Part shown: piece by piece, positions 7,024-15,013 of the stretch
Layout of the letters: the number at the start of each line of letters is the position of its first letter
Position numbering within the stretch: position 1 is the first letter of the stretch
Source: DATCMU01 sp036563245
Lineage (GTDB): Bacteria > Pseudomonadota > Alphaproteobacteria > Rhizobiales > Devosiaceae
Direction of reading: 5' to 3'
Length of the DNA stretch: 64,000 nt
NCBI GenBank assembly: GCA_036563245.1
Contig: DATCMU010000050.1
Span: 1 to 64,000 of the forward strand
Translations under genes and position numbers: made by a program
Notes under the pieces: model-generated
What the model saw: only the letters and a program-made list of their open reading frames with translations
Told to the model about the DNA's origin: nothing
Database searches by the model: none

Positions 7024-8985
7024 CTACTTGCGAAGGTCGGGAGGCATAGCCTCGTCCAGAAGATCCGCGATCGCCTTGTCCGCTGGCACGACCGCCTGTC
7101 CGTCCGACCCCAGCCGACGCACGGAAACGGTCCCTTCCTCGGCCTCGCGCTTGCCCACGACCAGGATCGCGGGCACCTTCTGCACGGAGTGTTCACGGAC
7201 CTTGTAGTTGATCTTCTCGTTGCGCGTATCCAGTTCGACGCGCAGGCCCGCGGCCCGCATCCGCTCCACCAGGTCGGCGGCATAGTCGTCAGCATCCGAG
7301 ACGATGGTGGCAACCACCGCCTGCACCGGCGCCAGCCACATTGGCATGCGGCCCGCATAGCTTTCGATCATGATGCCGATGAACCGCTCGAGCGAACCAA
7401 GGATCGCCCGGTGCAGCATCACCGCGAACTTGCGGCTGCCGTCCTCGGTCACGTAGGAGGCGCCAAGCCGCTCGGGCAACACATAGTCGAGCTGCAGCGT
7501 GCCGACCTGCCACGAGCGCCCGATGGCGTCCTTGAGGTGGAATTCGAGCTTGGGCGCATAGAATGCCCCCTCGCCTTCGGCGATGATGAAATCGCGTCCG
7601 GTCGCGCGCAGCGCATCGCCCAGCGCCTTCTCTGCCGCGTCCCAGCGTTCGATGGTGCCGCCGAATTTCTCGGGCCGCGTCGCCAGCTTGATCACGACGT
7701 CGGAAAAACCCATGTCCTCATAGACCTTGTAGAGCAGATTGACGAAATGCTCCGTCTCGCTCTGGATCTGGTCTTCGCGGCAGAAGATGTGCGCGTCGTC
7801 CTGCGTCATCTGCCTGACGCGCATCAACCCGTGCAATGCCCCATGCGGCTCGTTGCGATGACAGCAGCCAAATTCCGCCATGCGGATCGGTAGATCGCGG
7901 TAACTCTTGATGCCCTGATTGAAGATCTGCACGTGCGCCGGGCAGTTCATAGGCTTGAGCGCCATCAACTCGCCCTCGCCCGACAGAACCGGCCCCTCAT
8001 CCTCGGTGCTGGGCACTTCGTCGGGCACCACGAACATGTTCTCGCGGTATTTGCCCCAGTGTCCGGACTGCTCCCAGAACTTGGAGTTCATCAATTGCGG
8101 CGTCTTGACCTCGGCATAGCCCGAACGGTTCAAACGCCGCCGGATATACGCCTCCATCTGGTTGTAGATGACGAAGCCCTTGGGGTGCCAGAACACCGAG
8201 CCTTGCGCTTCTTCCTGCAGGTGGAACAGGTCCATTTCGCGGGCCAGCTTGCGGTGGTCGCGCTTCTCGGCCTCCTCCATCATGTGCAGGTAGGCGTCGA
8301 GGTCGGCCTGGTTGGCGAAGGCCGTACCGTAGATGCGGCTCAGCACCTCACGATCTGAATCGCCGCGCCAATAGGCGCCCGCGACCTTGGTCAGCTTGAA
8401 GGCCTGCCCCACATCCCTTGTCGTCCGCATGTGAGGACCGCGACACAGGTCGAACCACTGCCCCTGGCGGTAGATCTTGATCTGCTGGTCCTCGGGGATC
8501 GCATCGACAAGCTCGACCTTGAAATGCTCGCCCTTTGCGGCAAACACGCGCTTGGCCTCTTCGCGAGACCAGACCTCCTTGGTGAAGGCGGCCCCGCGCT
8601 GGATGATCTCGGCCATCTTCCTCTCGATGGCGCGCAGGTCGTCCTCGGAAAACGGCTCGTCGCGCGCGAAGTCGTAGTAGAACCCGTTCTCGATCACCGG
8701 CCCGATGGTCACCTGTGTGTCGGGCCACAATTCCTGCACCGCCTCGGCGAGCACGTGCGCAGCGTCGTGCCGGATCAGCTCAAGCGCCGCCGGATCGTCG
8801 CGCGTGACGAACTCGATCCTGCCATCGGCGTCCAGGACATCCGAAAGGTCGGAAAGGGCCCCGTTCCAGCGCATGGCCACGGTCTTCTTGGCCAGCGACT
8901 TCGAAATGCCCTCAACGATCGCGGTGCCGGTGGTGCCGCGCTCGAATTCGCGAACCGCACCATCGGGAAATGTCACCTTGATCAT
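7024..8985 (-). CDS. thrS: Threonine--tRNA ligase
   Basis: ThrRS charges tRNA-Thr with threonine and has 653 residues, the usual bacterial length. The order is complete: TGS domain (residues 1-60, starting MIKVTFPDGAVREFERG), the editing (SAD) domain with HDAAHVLAEAVQELWPD and IENGFYYDF, then the class II catalytic core with MNCPAHVQIF, the zinc-site region and RMAEFGCCHRNEPHGALHGL, then the anticodon-binding domain to the end. GGAGAAGGA sits just before the ATG. It is a single-gene unit between yidD and the secreted-protein gene. The tRNA-Thr(TGT) that it would charge lies at the left of the window. Confidence 0.97.
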   Translation of the reverse strand: MIKVTFPDGAVREFERGTTGTAIVEGISKSLAKKTVAMRWNGALSDLSDVLDADGRIEFVTRDDPAALELIRHDAAHVLAEAVQELWPDTQVTIGPVIENGFYYDFARDEPFSEDDLRAIERKMAEIIQRGAAFTKEVWSREEAKRVFAAKGEHFKVELVDAIPEDQQIKIYRQGQWFDLCRGPHMRTTRDVGQAFKLTKVAGAYWRGDSDREVLSRIYGTAFANQADLDAYLHMMEEAEKRDHRKLAREMDLFHLQEEAQGSVFWHPKGFVIYNQMEAYIRRRLNRSGYAEVKTPQLMNSKFWEQSGHWGKYRENMFVVPDEVPSTEDEGPVLSGEGELMALKPMNCPAHVQIFNQGIKSYRDLPIRMAEFGCCHRNEPHGALHGLMRVRQMTQDDAHIFCREDQIQSETEHFVNLLYKVYEDMGFSDVVIKLATRPEKFGGTIERWDAAEKALGDALRATGRDFIIAEGEGAFYAPKLEFHLKDAIGRSWQVGTLQLDYVLPERLGASYVTEDGSRKFAVMLHRAILGSLERFIGIMIESYAGRMPMWLAPVQAVVATIVSDADDYAADLVERMRAAGLRVELDTRNEKINYKVREHSVQKVPAILVVGKREAEEGTVSVRRLGSDGQAVVPADKAIADLLDEAMPPDLRK

Positions 8986-9052
8986 TGTCCTTCTCCAGGA
9001 AGTTTTTGGGGTTTGATGTCGAAAAGACGGCGCTGTTTAGCACGATTTGACG

Positions 9053-9367
9053 CTATTTCCACCGCCCATATCGCCAAGGCAGATACCAGTGGCCACGGCT
9101 TGGCAGATCGTCAGGCACGGGGTCGTAGCCATGGGTGCCGCCCGGGCGGCAACGATAGAGCCGCGCGAGGCCCATCCAGCCCCCCGGCCAGAACCCGTGC
9201 CGCCATATCGCGTCGCGCGTGAACTCCGAACAGGTCGGCAGATGCCGGCATTGCCGCCCCGAGATCGCCGAAAGCGTGTAGCGATAGATCGTAATCAGGG
9301 CGACCGCGGTCAGCTTGAACGGCCAATCGACCAGGCGCCAGAACCCGTCCCACAGGGAACGGATCAT
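9053..9367 (-). CDS. yidD: Membrane protein insertion efficiency factor YidD
   Basis: YidD helps YidC insert inner-membrane proteins. This 104-residue version has the hallmark LISIYRYTLSPxxG..CRxxPTCSxY pattern, here ITIYRYTLSAISGRQCRHLPTCSEF, followed by RHGFWPGGWMGLARLYRCRPGGTHGYDPVP. An amphipathic N-terminal helix (WRLVDWPFKLTAVAL) probably binds the membrane. The start overlaps the IscU-like gene stop by 4 bases (ATGA), so the two are coupled. A longer open frame covering both is a frame artefact. Confidence 0.93.
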   Translation of the reverse strand: MIRSLWDGFWRLVDWPFKLTAVALITIYRYTLSAISGRQCRHLPTCSEFTRDAIWRHGFWPGGWMGLARLYRCRPGGTHGYDPVPDDLPSRGHWYLPWRYGRWK

Positions 9368-9804
9368 TCCGAACCGGCCTTTGCGATACTGTCGAGGGCG
9401 TCGGCAACCGCGTCGAAGACCAGGAGCGTCGAAGTGTGGCGGGGGCGGTACTCGCGCACCGGTTCCAGATATTTCAGGTCGCTCCATTTGCCATCCGGCG
9501 GCGGGCCACCGGCCTCGAGCATGGCGTGCATGGTGTCGCGGAGCGCATAGAGTTCCTCGGTGGTCGAGCCCACGATTTCCCGCGCCATCACTGCCGCCGA
9601 AGTCTGGCCGAGGGCACAGGCCGAAACATCCTGGCCGTAGTCGGTAATTCGCCCATCGCGCACCTGAACATCGACCTCGATGATCGAGCCGCATATCCGC
9701 GACACACGCCTGGCGGTCGCGTCGGGGTGCGCAAGGCGCGACGCCGGCCCCAGCCCGGAGGCAATCTCGATGATCTTTTCCGAATAGAGATCGGTCAGTT
9801 CCAT
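9364..9804 (-). CDS. IscU/NifU-like iron-sulphur scaffold family protein
   Basis: This 146-residue protein has the IscU/SufU fold pattern: MELTDLYSEKIIEIAS at the start, RRVSRICGSIIEVDVQV with the first cysteine, and DVSACALGQTSAAVMAR with the second. The region that carries the third cluster-binding cysteine in classical IscU reads RPRHTSTLLVFDAV here, so that cysteine is absent. I recall the same RH.STL form in rhizobial paralogues, so it is probably a family trait and not damage. It may carry or transfer clusters differently from IscU. The ATG at 9804 is preferred over the upstream frame because it matches the family start. It is coupled to yidD and divergent from folE. Confidence 0.85.
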   Translation of the reverse strand: MELTDLYSEKIIEIASGLGPASRLAHPDATARRVSRICGSIIEVDVQVRDGRITDYGQDVSACALGQTSAAVMAREIVGSTTEELYALRDTMHAMLEAGGPPPDGKWSDLKYLEPVREYRPRHTSTLLVFDAVADALDSIAKAGSE

Positions 9805-9887
9805 GCGTCCAGCTACCTTTTCCCGAATATGATCGGATGCGCGAACTTCTATTCCGGTTCCCGGCGAAACCATCACAATCAGTTTTC

Positions 9888-9915
9888 TTGTTCGACCTGT
9901 TTGCCACCTTATATA
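9888..9915 (+). promoter_or_regulatory. Possible folE promoter
   Basis: TTGTTC (9888-9893) and TATATA (9910-9915) are separated by 16 bases in an AT-rich patch about 80-110 bases upstream of folE and just upstream of the divergent scaffold gene. The -35 match is weak, so this is a tentative sigma-70 site. Confidence 0.3.
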
Positions 9916-10028
9916 AGGGTCACCGAACGGAGTGTCAGCGGTTTGCAGGCAAAGCTTGTGGCGCGCGATGGTCCAAGTCGATAGGGGCGGCGTATATGCT
10001 CGGTCGCAACGATAAGGAAACCCATGTG

Positions 10029-10652
10029 ATGGACGTCACTGCCCGCCCGAAAACCCCGGTAGCTGTTGAGAACAGGGTTGTCCAGCGCCCGACCCGCGAA
10101 CAGGCCGAGGCCGCCGTACGCACCCTGATAGCCTGGGCCGGCGACGATCCGCTACGCGAGGGCCTCATCGATACCCCGCGCCGCGTCGCGGAGGCCTATG
10201 GCGAACTCTATTCGGGCTACGACAAGGATCCGGCCGAATTCCTGCAACGCACCTTCAAGGAAGTCGGCGGGTATGACGACATCGTGCTGCTGCGCGACAT
10301 CCCGTTTCATTCCCACTGCGAACACCACATGGTCCCCTTCACCGGACGGGCGCATATCGCATACCTGCCGCACGATGGGGTGGTCGGGCTCTCCAAACTT
10401 TCGCGCGTGGTGGATGCGTTCGCCCGCCGCCTGCAAACGCAGGAAAACCTGACGGCCCAGATCATCGACGCGATCAACGACCATCTCAATCCGCGCGGCG
10501 CAGCGGTCCTGCTGGAGGCGGAGCACATGTGCATGACCATGCGCGGCGTCCAGGCCCACGGCGCAAGCACCACCACTCAGCGTTTCACCGGCGTTTTCGC
10601 CGAGGATCGCGACCAGCAGGATCGGTTCTTCGCCCTCATCGGCAAGCGCTGA
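10029..10652 (+). CDS. folE: GTP cyclohydrolase I
   Basis: FolE converts GTP to dihydroneopterin triphosphate, the first step of tetrahydrofolate synthesis. The 207-residue form from the ATG at 10029 shows the zinc ligands Cys97 and His100 in HSHCEHHMVPF and Cys168 in HMCMTMRG, plus the substrate loop LSKLSRVVDAFARRLQTQEN and the C-terminal TTTQRFTGVF. An upstream ATG at 9996 with AGGGGCG is a credible alternative start that adds 11 residues. The hisI gene follows 51 bases later, an arrangement seen in rhizobia. Confidence 0.96.
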   Translation: MDVTARPKTPVAVENRVVQRPTREQAEAAVRTLIAWAGDDPLREGLIDTPRRVAEAYGELYSGYDKDPAEFLQRTFKEVGGYDDIVLLRDIPFHSHCEHHMVPFTGRAHIAYLPHDGVVGLSKLSRVVDAFARRLQTQENLTAQIIDAINDHLNPRGAAVLLEAEHMCMTMRGVQAHGASTTTQRFTGVFAEDRDQQDRFFALIGKR

Positions 10653-10703
10653 CAGCAACGCGGGTGTGGTGAAATCCTGCGTGATGTGTCATGACATGTC
10701 GCC

Positions 10704-11162
10704 ATGAAACACACGTTTGCCGACAACTATTCGCTGAGCCATGAAGCGCGGGAAAACGGTTCCGTCTTCGCGCCTCGTTTCGATGTAAACGGCCTTGTTA
10801 CGGCGATCGCAGTGGATGCTTCCACACGCGATGTCCTCATGGTCGCCTACATGAACGACGAAGCGCTGTCGCTGACGCTTGAAACCGGAGAAGTGCACTA
10901 CTTCTCGCGTTCGCGCGCGAAAGTCTGGAAGAAGGGCGAAACCTCCGGCGAAATCCAGAAGCTGAAGGAAATCCGGGTCGACTGCGACCAGGACGCCCTG
11001 CTGGTCATCGTCGAGCAGACCGGCCGGGGCGCCGCCTGCCACACCGGCCACCGGACGTGCTTTTATCGCAGTGTGGTGAGCGGCGAACACGGTGTCTCGC
11101 TCGAGGGCGGCGCGGAGCCGCTGATATTCGATCCCAAGGACGTCTATTCGTCCGGATCCTGA
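10704..11162 (+). CDS. hisI: Phosphoribosyl-AMP cyclohydrolase
   Basis: HisI opens the purine ring of phosphoribosyl-AMP in histidine synthesis. This 152-residue stand-alone form (no HisE fusion) shows VLMVAYMNDEALSLTLETGEVHYFSRSR, KVWKKGETSG and the metal-binding VRVDCDQDALLV-type segment followed by GAACHTGHRTCFYR. These hold the conserved Asp/Cys metal ligands. It lies after folE on the same strand. Its last 19 bases overlap the 3' end of the rhomboid gene on the other strand, so no independent terminator fits between them. Confidence 0.95.
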   Translation: MKHTFADNYSLSHEARENGSVFAPRFDVNGLVTAIAVDASTRDVLMVAYMNDEALSLTLETGEVHYFSRSRAKVWKKGETSGEIQKLKEIRVDCDQDALLVIVEQTGRGAACHTGHRTCFYRSVVSGEHGVSLEGGAEPLIFDPKDVYSSGS

Positions 11163-11902
11163 GCGGGTAGCGGCGGGCGACGCTCGAACAGCGGAACCAC
11201 GAGCAGGCCGAAAACGAACCCACCGATATGGGCCTGCCAGGCGATCTGGACGCCCGGGCCGCCGAAAAATTCCGGCATCAGCGGCACAATCCCGTTCAGC
11301 ACGAGCCAGAAGAAACTGAAAAGCCCCGCCCGCCCGTCGCGCAAGAGCCCCCCAAGAGGCAGGAGCCGCCGGCCGAGCACCACGACTTCGCCGGTTTCGG
11401 GATGTCGGGCCACCTCGACCGGCTGGAAGACGAAGCGCACGGCCGCCCCGGTCAGCGCTGCGATGCCGCCGGATGCCCCGATCAGGGGAATGGGCGACGT
11501 CCAGGCAAGCGCCAGATAGGCCATCGCCCCGGCCAGTGACCCCACGAAGAACACGATCAGCATCGCCAGGCCGCCATAGCGCCGCGCAACCGGCGTGCCG
11601 AAGATCGCCAGCCAGGCCACGTTGAAGATCAGATGCTCCCAGCCCCCGTGCAGCAGCGCGTAGGTAAAGGGCGTCCAGAGCATGGGAGCGAGCCCGCCCG
11701 GCACCAGTTCCGGAGCCGTGAGCCTGACTGGGATGAAGCCGAACCAGACCACGAACCGCAAGTAGGCCTGTTCCGAGAATACGAAGACCGATGCGAGATG
11801 AATCGCAACGATCAACCCCACCAGCGCGGTGACCGCCGCTGGCAGGAGAAATACGGGCTGTGAACCGCCATGCTCGGGGGCTTCACGCCCATTGGTCTGC
11901 AT
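11144..11902 (-). CDS. Rhomboid family intramembrane serine protease
   Basis: This 252-residue polytopic membrane protein cleaves substrates within the bilayer. The catalytic pair is visible: Ser145 in LIGASGGIAAL and His225 in WQAHIGGFVFG. The HGGWEHLIFNVAWL segment (about 85-98) is the conserved HxxxN helix. About six helices are predicted. A loop at about 160-190 (VARHPETGEVVVLGRRL) is an insertion typical of rhizobial members. The ATG at 11902 is chosen over a frame extension because AGGGGAG lies before it. The CtrA-type box at 11978 lies in the region shared with the divergent PAS gene. Confidence 0.92.
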   Translation of the reverse strand: MQTNGREAPEHGGSQPVFLLPAAVTALVGLIVAIHLASVFVFSEQAYLRFVVWFGFIPVRLTAPELVPGGLAPMLWTPFTYALLHGGWEHLIFNVAWLAIFGTPVARRYGGLAMLIVFFVGSLAGAMAYLALAWTSPIPLIGASGGIAALTGAAVRFVFQPVEVARHPETGEVVVLGRRLLPLGGLLRDGRAGLFSFFWLVLNGIVPLMPEFFGGPGVQIAWQAHIGGFVFGLLVVPLFERRPPLPAQDPDE

Positions 11903-11977
11903 CGATGTCGCACTCCCCTGTCGGCGGCCAGTCTGGCCTCTCAACACTCTTATCCACACTCCACCGAGGCATTAACC

Positions 11978-11992
11978 TTAACAAGTGTTTAA
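11978..11992. promoter_or_regulatory. CtrA-type box TTAA-N7-TTAA
   Basis: TTAA (11978-11981), CAAGTGT, TTAA (11989-11992) is a perfect CtrA consensus in the divergent region between the rhomboid gene (76 bases away) and the PAS_5 gene (173 bases away). An extra TTAA at 11972-11975 extends the cluster. The site could serve either or both genes. Confidence 0.65.
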
Positions 11993-12109
11993 TGGCGATT
12001 TTGGCGCCGGGTTTTGCCACTCTCGGTGCAGGCAGCAAGGCGAATCGCCCAAGCGATGTTGTGAAGGGTTGCCGCCCTTCCCGCAACACACTGCCAGCGC
12101 AAAATTGGC

Positions 12110-12136
12110 GCCGCACGGACTGGATCGCCGTGCGGC
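12110..12136. repeat. Perfect hairpin in leader of the PAS gene
   Basis: GCCGCACGG (12110-12118) pairs perfectly with CCGTGCGGC (12128-12136), 29 bases before the PAS_5 start. It could be an mRNA leader structure or a protein-binding dyad. There is no T run for termination. Confidence 0.45.
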
Positions 12137-12164
12137 AGTAGACGCAGCGGAACGGACGATATTC

Positions 12165-12821
12165 ATGAGAAAAGCGAGCACGCGCGCTCTTTACGACTAC
12201 TGGAACACCCTGCGCGGCTCGCGCAGCGCACCGGATCGTCGGGACATCGACCCGACCCGCATCCGCTCCGCGCTTGCCAATACATTCATCCTGGAGTCGA
12301 GCGACGCCACCGAATTTACTTTCCGCCTGGCTGGTTCCCACCTGTGCTCCGCCTATTGCCGCGAACTCAAGGGCCGGTCCTTCAACAAGCTCTGGCAGCA
12401 AAAGGACCGCGATGCGATCGAGACGCTCATTCGCGCGGTGACCGAAGATCACGCCGCGGCGGTCGTCAATCTGCAGGGCACCACCCCGCAGGGCAGCGCC
12501 ACGAATTTCGAACTCATGCTCTTGCCCTTGCGGCACAATGGCAGCACCACCGCGCGCATGATCGGTTCCATGACCGCCTTCGAGGAACCCTACTGGTTCG
12601 GCATGCACCCGGTGATGGAACAAAGGATCACGGGCCTGCGGCTGATCTGGCCTGATGAGATCGGCGCGCACGATGTCGATTCCATTAACGCCGCCGAGCT
12701 TCACGACCTCGCCGCCGGGGCCGATGTCGACCCTGTCGCCATGCCCGTCAAGGTGCAGGGAATAAGCGCTCGACGCTATCAGCATCTGGCGGTTATCGAC
12801 GGCGGCAAAGGTCGAAACTGA
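12165..12821 (+). CDS. Single-domain PAS_5 protein
   Basis: This 218-residue cytoplasmic protein matches the alphaproteobacterial PAS_5 pattern: LYDYWNTLRGSRSAPDRRDI, ALANTFILES, FTFRLAGSHLCSAYCRELKG and RMIGSMTAFEEPYWFG. It has no output domain, kinase or HTH, so it probably acts by binding partners. The Caulobacter MopJ polarity and cell-cycle regulator is a single-domain PAS protein of this general sort, but I do not claim orthology. A CtrA-type box and a hairpin lie upstream. The ATG at 12165 is chosen because the family N-terminus begins there; the open frame extends further but without family similarity. A PilZ gene follows on the same strand after 244 bases. Confidence 0.85.
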   Translation: MRKASTRALYDYWNTLRGSRSAPDRRDIDPTRIRSALANTFILESSDATEFTFRLAGSHLCSAYCRELKGRSFNKLWQQKDRDAIETLIRAVTEDHAAAVVNLQGTTPQGSATNFELMLLPLRHNGSTTARMIGSMTAFEEPYWFGMHPVMEQRITGLRLIWPDEIGAHDVDSINAAELHDLAAGADVDPVAMPVKVQGISARRYQHLAVIDGGKGRN

Positions 12822-13065
12822 TCGCCGCCCCCGCATTCCTCCGCAAGAAATTACCGATCATTTTCAATAAATTGTCGGCCTGAACTGATTCAAAAATACA
12901 GAACCGCCAGATAGGCCGAATGGATCGCAGAGCCAGAATTTCCGGGCTTCGCGATGCGGTTTCGTACCTACTGCCCGAATGCCTCGATCCTTACCAAGGG
13001 TTAACCAACTCAGGTTACGATTGAGCGTCAAATAGAAATCTGCTTGCTGCGGGCCTGGCGCGCTG

Positions 13066-13698
13066 ATGCTGAGTGAACAGACCAATACCTATCGTGGATC
13101 CACGCCGGTACGTGACGGCAAGGAAATGCCGCGATTCCAGCGCGTCAAGGTTTCCATGCTCGGTCGCTACATGCTTGCCGACCGCCGCGAATTCCCCTGC
13201 CAGGTCATCGAGATGTCTCCGGGCGACGCCGTAATGATCGTTCCCGTCTCCGGCGCGCTCAACGAACGCGTGATCGCCTATCTCGACCATCTCGGCCGGA
13301 TCGAGGGTCCCATTGTGGAGATGATCGATGGTGGCTTCACAATGGAAGTGGTCGCCTCTCCGCGCAAACGCGACAAGCTCGCGGCGCAGCTGACATGGCT
13401 GGCGAACAAGGAATTGCTCGACCTGCCCGAGGATCGCAAGCACGAGCGCCTGGTTCCCGACATAAGGCATTCCACGATCGTGCTTGATGACGGTCGCCGC
13501 TATAACTGCAAGATCATTGATATCTCGCTGGGCGGCGCGGCCGTCGAGATGGCCGTGCGCCCCGCAATCGGCACCCCTGTTGCCCTTGGCCGCATGCGCG
13601 CGCGTGTCGTGCGCCACTTCCCCAATGGCGTCGCGGTGGAATTCACCTCCGTGCAGGAAATGCTCACCGTGGTACAGCAGAACCTGCAGGTCGGCTGA
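13066..13698 (+). CDS. Double PilZ domain protein (likely c-di-GMP receptor)
   Basis: This 210-residue cytoplasmic protein appears to hold two PilZ-like barrels. The first begins near RFQRVKVSMLGRYMLADRRE and is degenerate (EMSPGDA in place of the usual motif). The second has a good c-di-GMP signature: RKHERLVP (RxxxR, about residues 125-129) then DISLGGAAVEM. The protein has no enzymatic domain, so it is probably a c-di-GMP-responsive adaptor. Start choice is uncertain: the ATG at 13066 lacks a strong site, and the ATG at 13126 has AAGGA too close. The GTTAACC at 13000-13006 is a single CtrA half-site only. A LapG-like peptidase gene follows 143 bases downstream. Confidence 0.85.
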   Translation: MLSEQTNTYRGSTPVRDGKEMPRFQRVKVSMLGRYMLADRREFPCQVIEMSPGDAVMIVPVSGALNERVIAYLDHLGRIEGPIVEMIDGGFTMEVVASPRKRDKLAAQLTWLANKELLDLPEDRKHERLVPDIRHSTIVLDDGRRYNCKIIDISLGGAAVEMAVRPAIGTPVALGRMRARVVRHFPNGVAVEFTSVQEMLTVVQQNLQVG

Positions 13699-13841
13699 CC
13701 GGCGCAGCCCCCTCCGGCGCCTTTCACATGCCTAACGGGGCATGAATCGTTCCCATCAAATTCGTCTAAAATCTCGCTGCGACTTTTCGCATCGGGGCAA
13801 GTCGCCCGCCCTATCGTCGTCTCCGTCAGGGAGAAAACGAT

Positions 13842-14471
13842 ATGTCGGGCATCGGTCGCTTCATCGGTCTTGTTGCGGGTCTCGCACTCACGGTTGCAAT
13901 CTCGGGTCATTCCGCCAGCGCGGCGTCGGTTGCCGCGGCCCCCTCGCCGGTCTTCGAGACGGTGGCCGGACTGACCAGCATCCCCGTCGGCCACGCCGAG
14001 TTCTGCGCCATCCACAAGCGGGAATGCGGCCCCAACGCCCATGTCGTCGAGACAGTCACCCTCACCCAGGCGCTGTGGCAGCAGCTTCTCGACGTCAACA
14101 ACGCGGTGAACACCAATGTGAAGCCGGTCACCGACGAGGTGCTCTACAAAGTCGCCGAATACTGGACCTACCCGCACGGCTATGGTGATTGCGAGGACTA
14201 CGCACTGGAAAAACGCCGCGAACTCATGGCCCTGGGCTGGCCCGCCTCAACGCTGCTGATGACTGTGGTTCGCCAGCAGAATGGCGAGGGGCATGCCGTG
14301 CTCACGGTCCGCACCGATCGCGGTGACCTGATCCTGGACAACCAGGAAGGGCTCGTGCGTCTTTGGGACGACACGCCCTACCGCTACCTGAAGCGCCAGT
14401 CGCAGGCCAATTCTGCCGATTGGGTTGCCATCGTCGACAACCGCGCAGCAACCGTCATCGCGACACGCTGA
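13842..14471 (+). CDS. Periplasmic transglutaminase-like cysteine peptidase (DUF920, LapG-like)
   Basis: This 209-residue secreted protein has a signal peptide (VAGLALTVAISGHSASA) and the bacterial transglutaminase-like cysteine proteinase triad: Cys117 in GYGDCEDYALEKR, His151 in GEGHAVLTV and Asp166 in LILDNQEG. Relatives such as LapG cleave surface adhesins under c-di-GMP control. The neighbouring PilZ gene makes such a link attractive, but no LapD or adhesin gene is seen in this window. A good GGGAGAAA ribosome site precedes the ATG. It converges on the DUF6949-like gene. Confidence 0.9.
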   Translation: MSGIGRFIGLVAGLALTVAISGHSASAASVAAAPSPVFETVAGLTSIPVGHAEFCAIHKRECGPNAHVVETVTLTQALWQQLLDVNNAVNTNVKPVTDEVLYKVAEYWTYPHGYGDCEDYALEKRRELMALGWPASTLLMTVVRQQNGEGHAVLTVRTDRGDLILDNQEGLVRLWDDTPYRYLKRQSQANSADWVAIVDNRAATVIATR

Positions 14472-14510
14472 ACCGAACGGTCGCCTTCGTGGGTGGGCGG
14501 GCGGCCCGGC

Positions 14511-14831
14511 CTAGCCGAGCATCGCCAGATAGACCGACACGAACAGCAGGCCGGTGATGAAACTCCAGCCGAACGCGACGAACGCCGACAATACGATCGG
14601 CGTGAGCGCAACCGTTCCGCCCCGTTCAGCACGCGCCCCCATCTGCAGCATGATGTAGGGCCCGCAAACGAAGCTCATGAACAGATTGCCGAACATCCCC
14701 CAAACGGTCCGGCCGTCATAGCGCAGCTCCGCCTGCTGCCGCGCAAGCCCTTGATAGAGATGCGTTCCGGCCCCCGCCACGCTCAACCCCACCGCGATCA
14801 GGAACCCCGCCAGCAAGACATCGCTACTCAT
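14511..14831 (-). CDS. Small membrane protein (DUF6949-like)
   Basis: This 106-residue protein has three membrane helices: residues 5-25, about 45-63 (GMFGNLFMSFVCGPYIML) and about 76-98 (PIVLSAFVAFGWSFITGLLF). The GNLFMSFVCGPYIML segment is characteristic of a small hyphomicrobial family that I associate with DUF6949. The ATG at 14831 has AGGGGTG at good spacing and beats the in-frame GTG at 14840. A perfect CtrA-type box lies 31-45 bases upstream. Function is unknown. It is convergent with the LapG-like gene. Confidence 0.75.
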   Translation of the reverse strand: MSSDVLLAGFLIAVGLSVAGAGTHLYQGLARQQAELRYDGRTVWGMFGNLFMSFVCGPYIMLQMGARAERGGTVALTPIVLSAFVAFGWSFITGLLFVSVYLAMLG

Positions 14832-14861
14832 CGCATGCACCCCTACGCAAACCGGACAAGA

Positions 14862-14876
14862 TTAATACTTTGTTAA
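14862..14876. promoter_or_regulatory. CtrA-type box TTAA-N7-TTAA
   Basis: TTAA (14862-14865), TACTTTG, TTAA (14873-14876) is a perfect CtrA consensus 31 bases upstream of the DUF6949-like gene. It is 137 bases upstream of the divergent membrane-anchored protein gene. A single GGTTAATG lies at 14921-14928. Confidence 0.65.
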
Positions 14877-15013
14877 GCATATGGGGTGACGAATAAAGAG
14901 TCATCCGGCGAAGGCATCATTGGTTAATGCCGACCCGGGGATCAGGTCGATGTAAGGGCGAACCGGCCGCCGGGACATACCGGCTGGTGACGTCGCTTCA
15001 GAGTTGGAACGAC

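Noticed and set aside
13001..13018. GTTAACC near the PilZ gene as a CtrA box
   Set aside because: Only one TTAA half is present; the second half is not at the required spacing.
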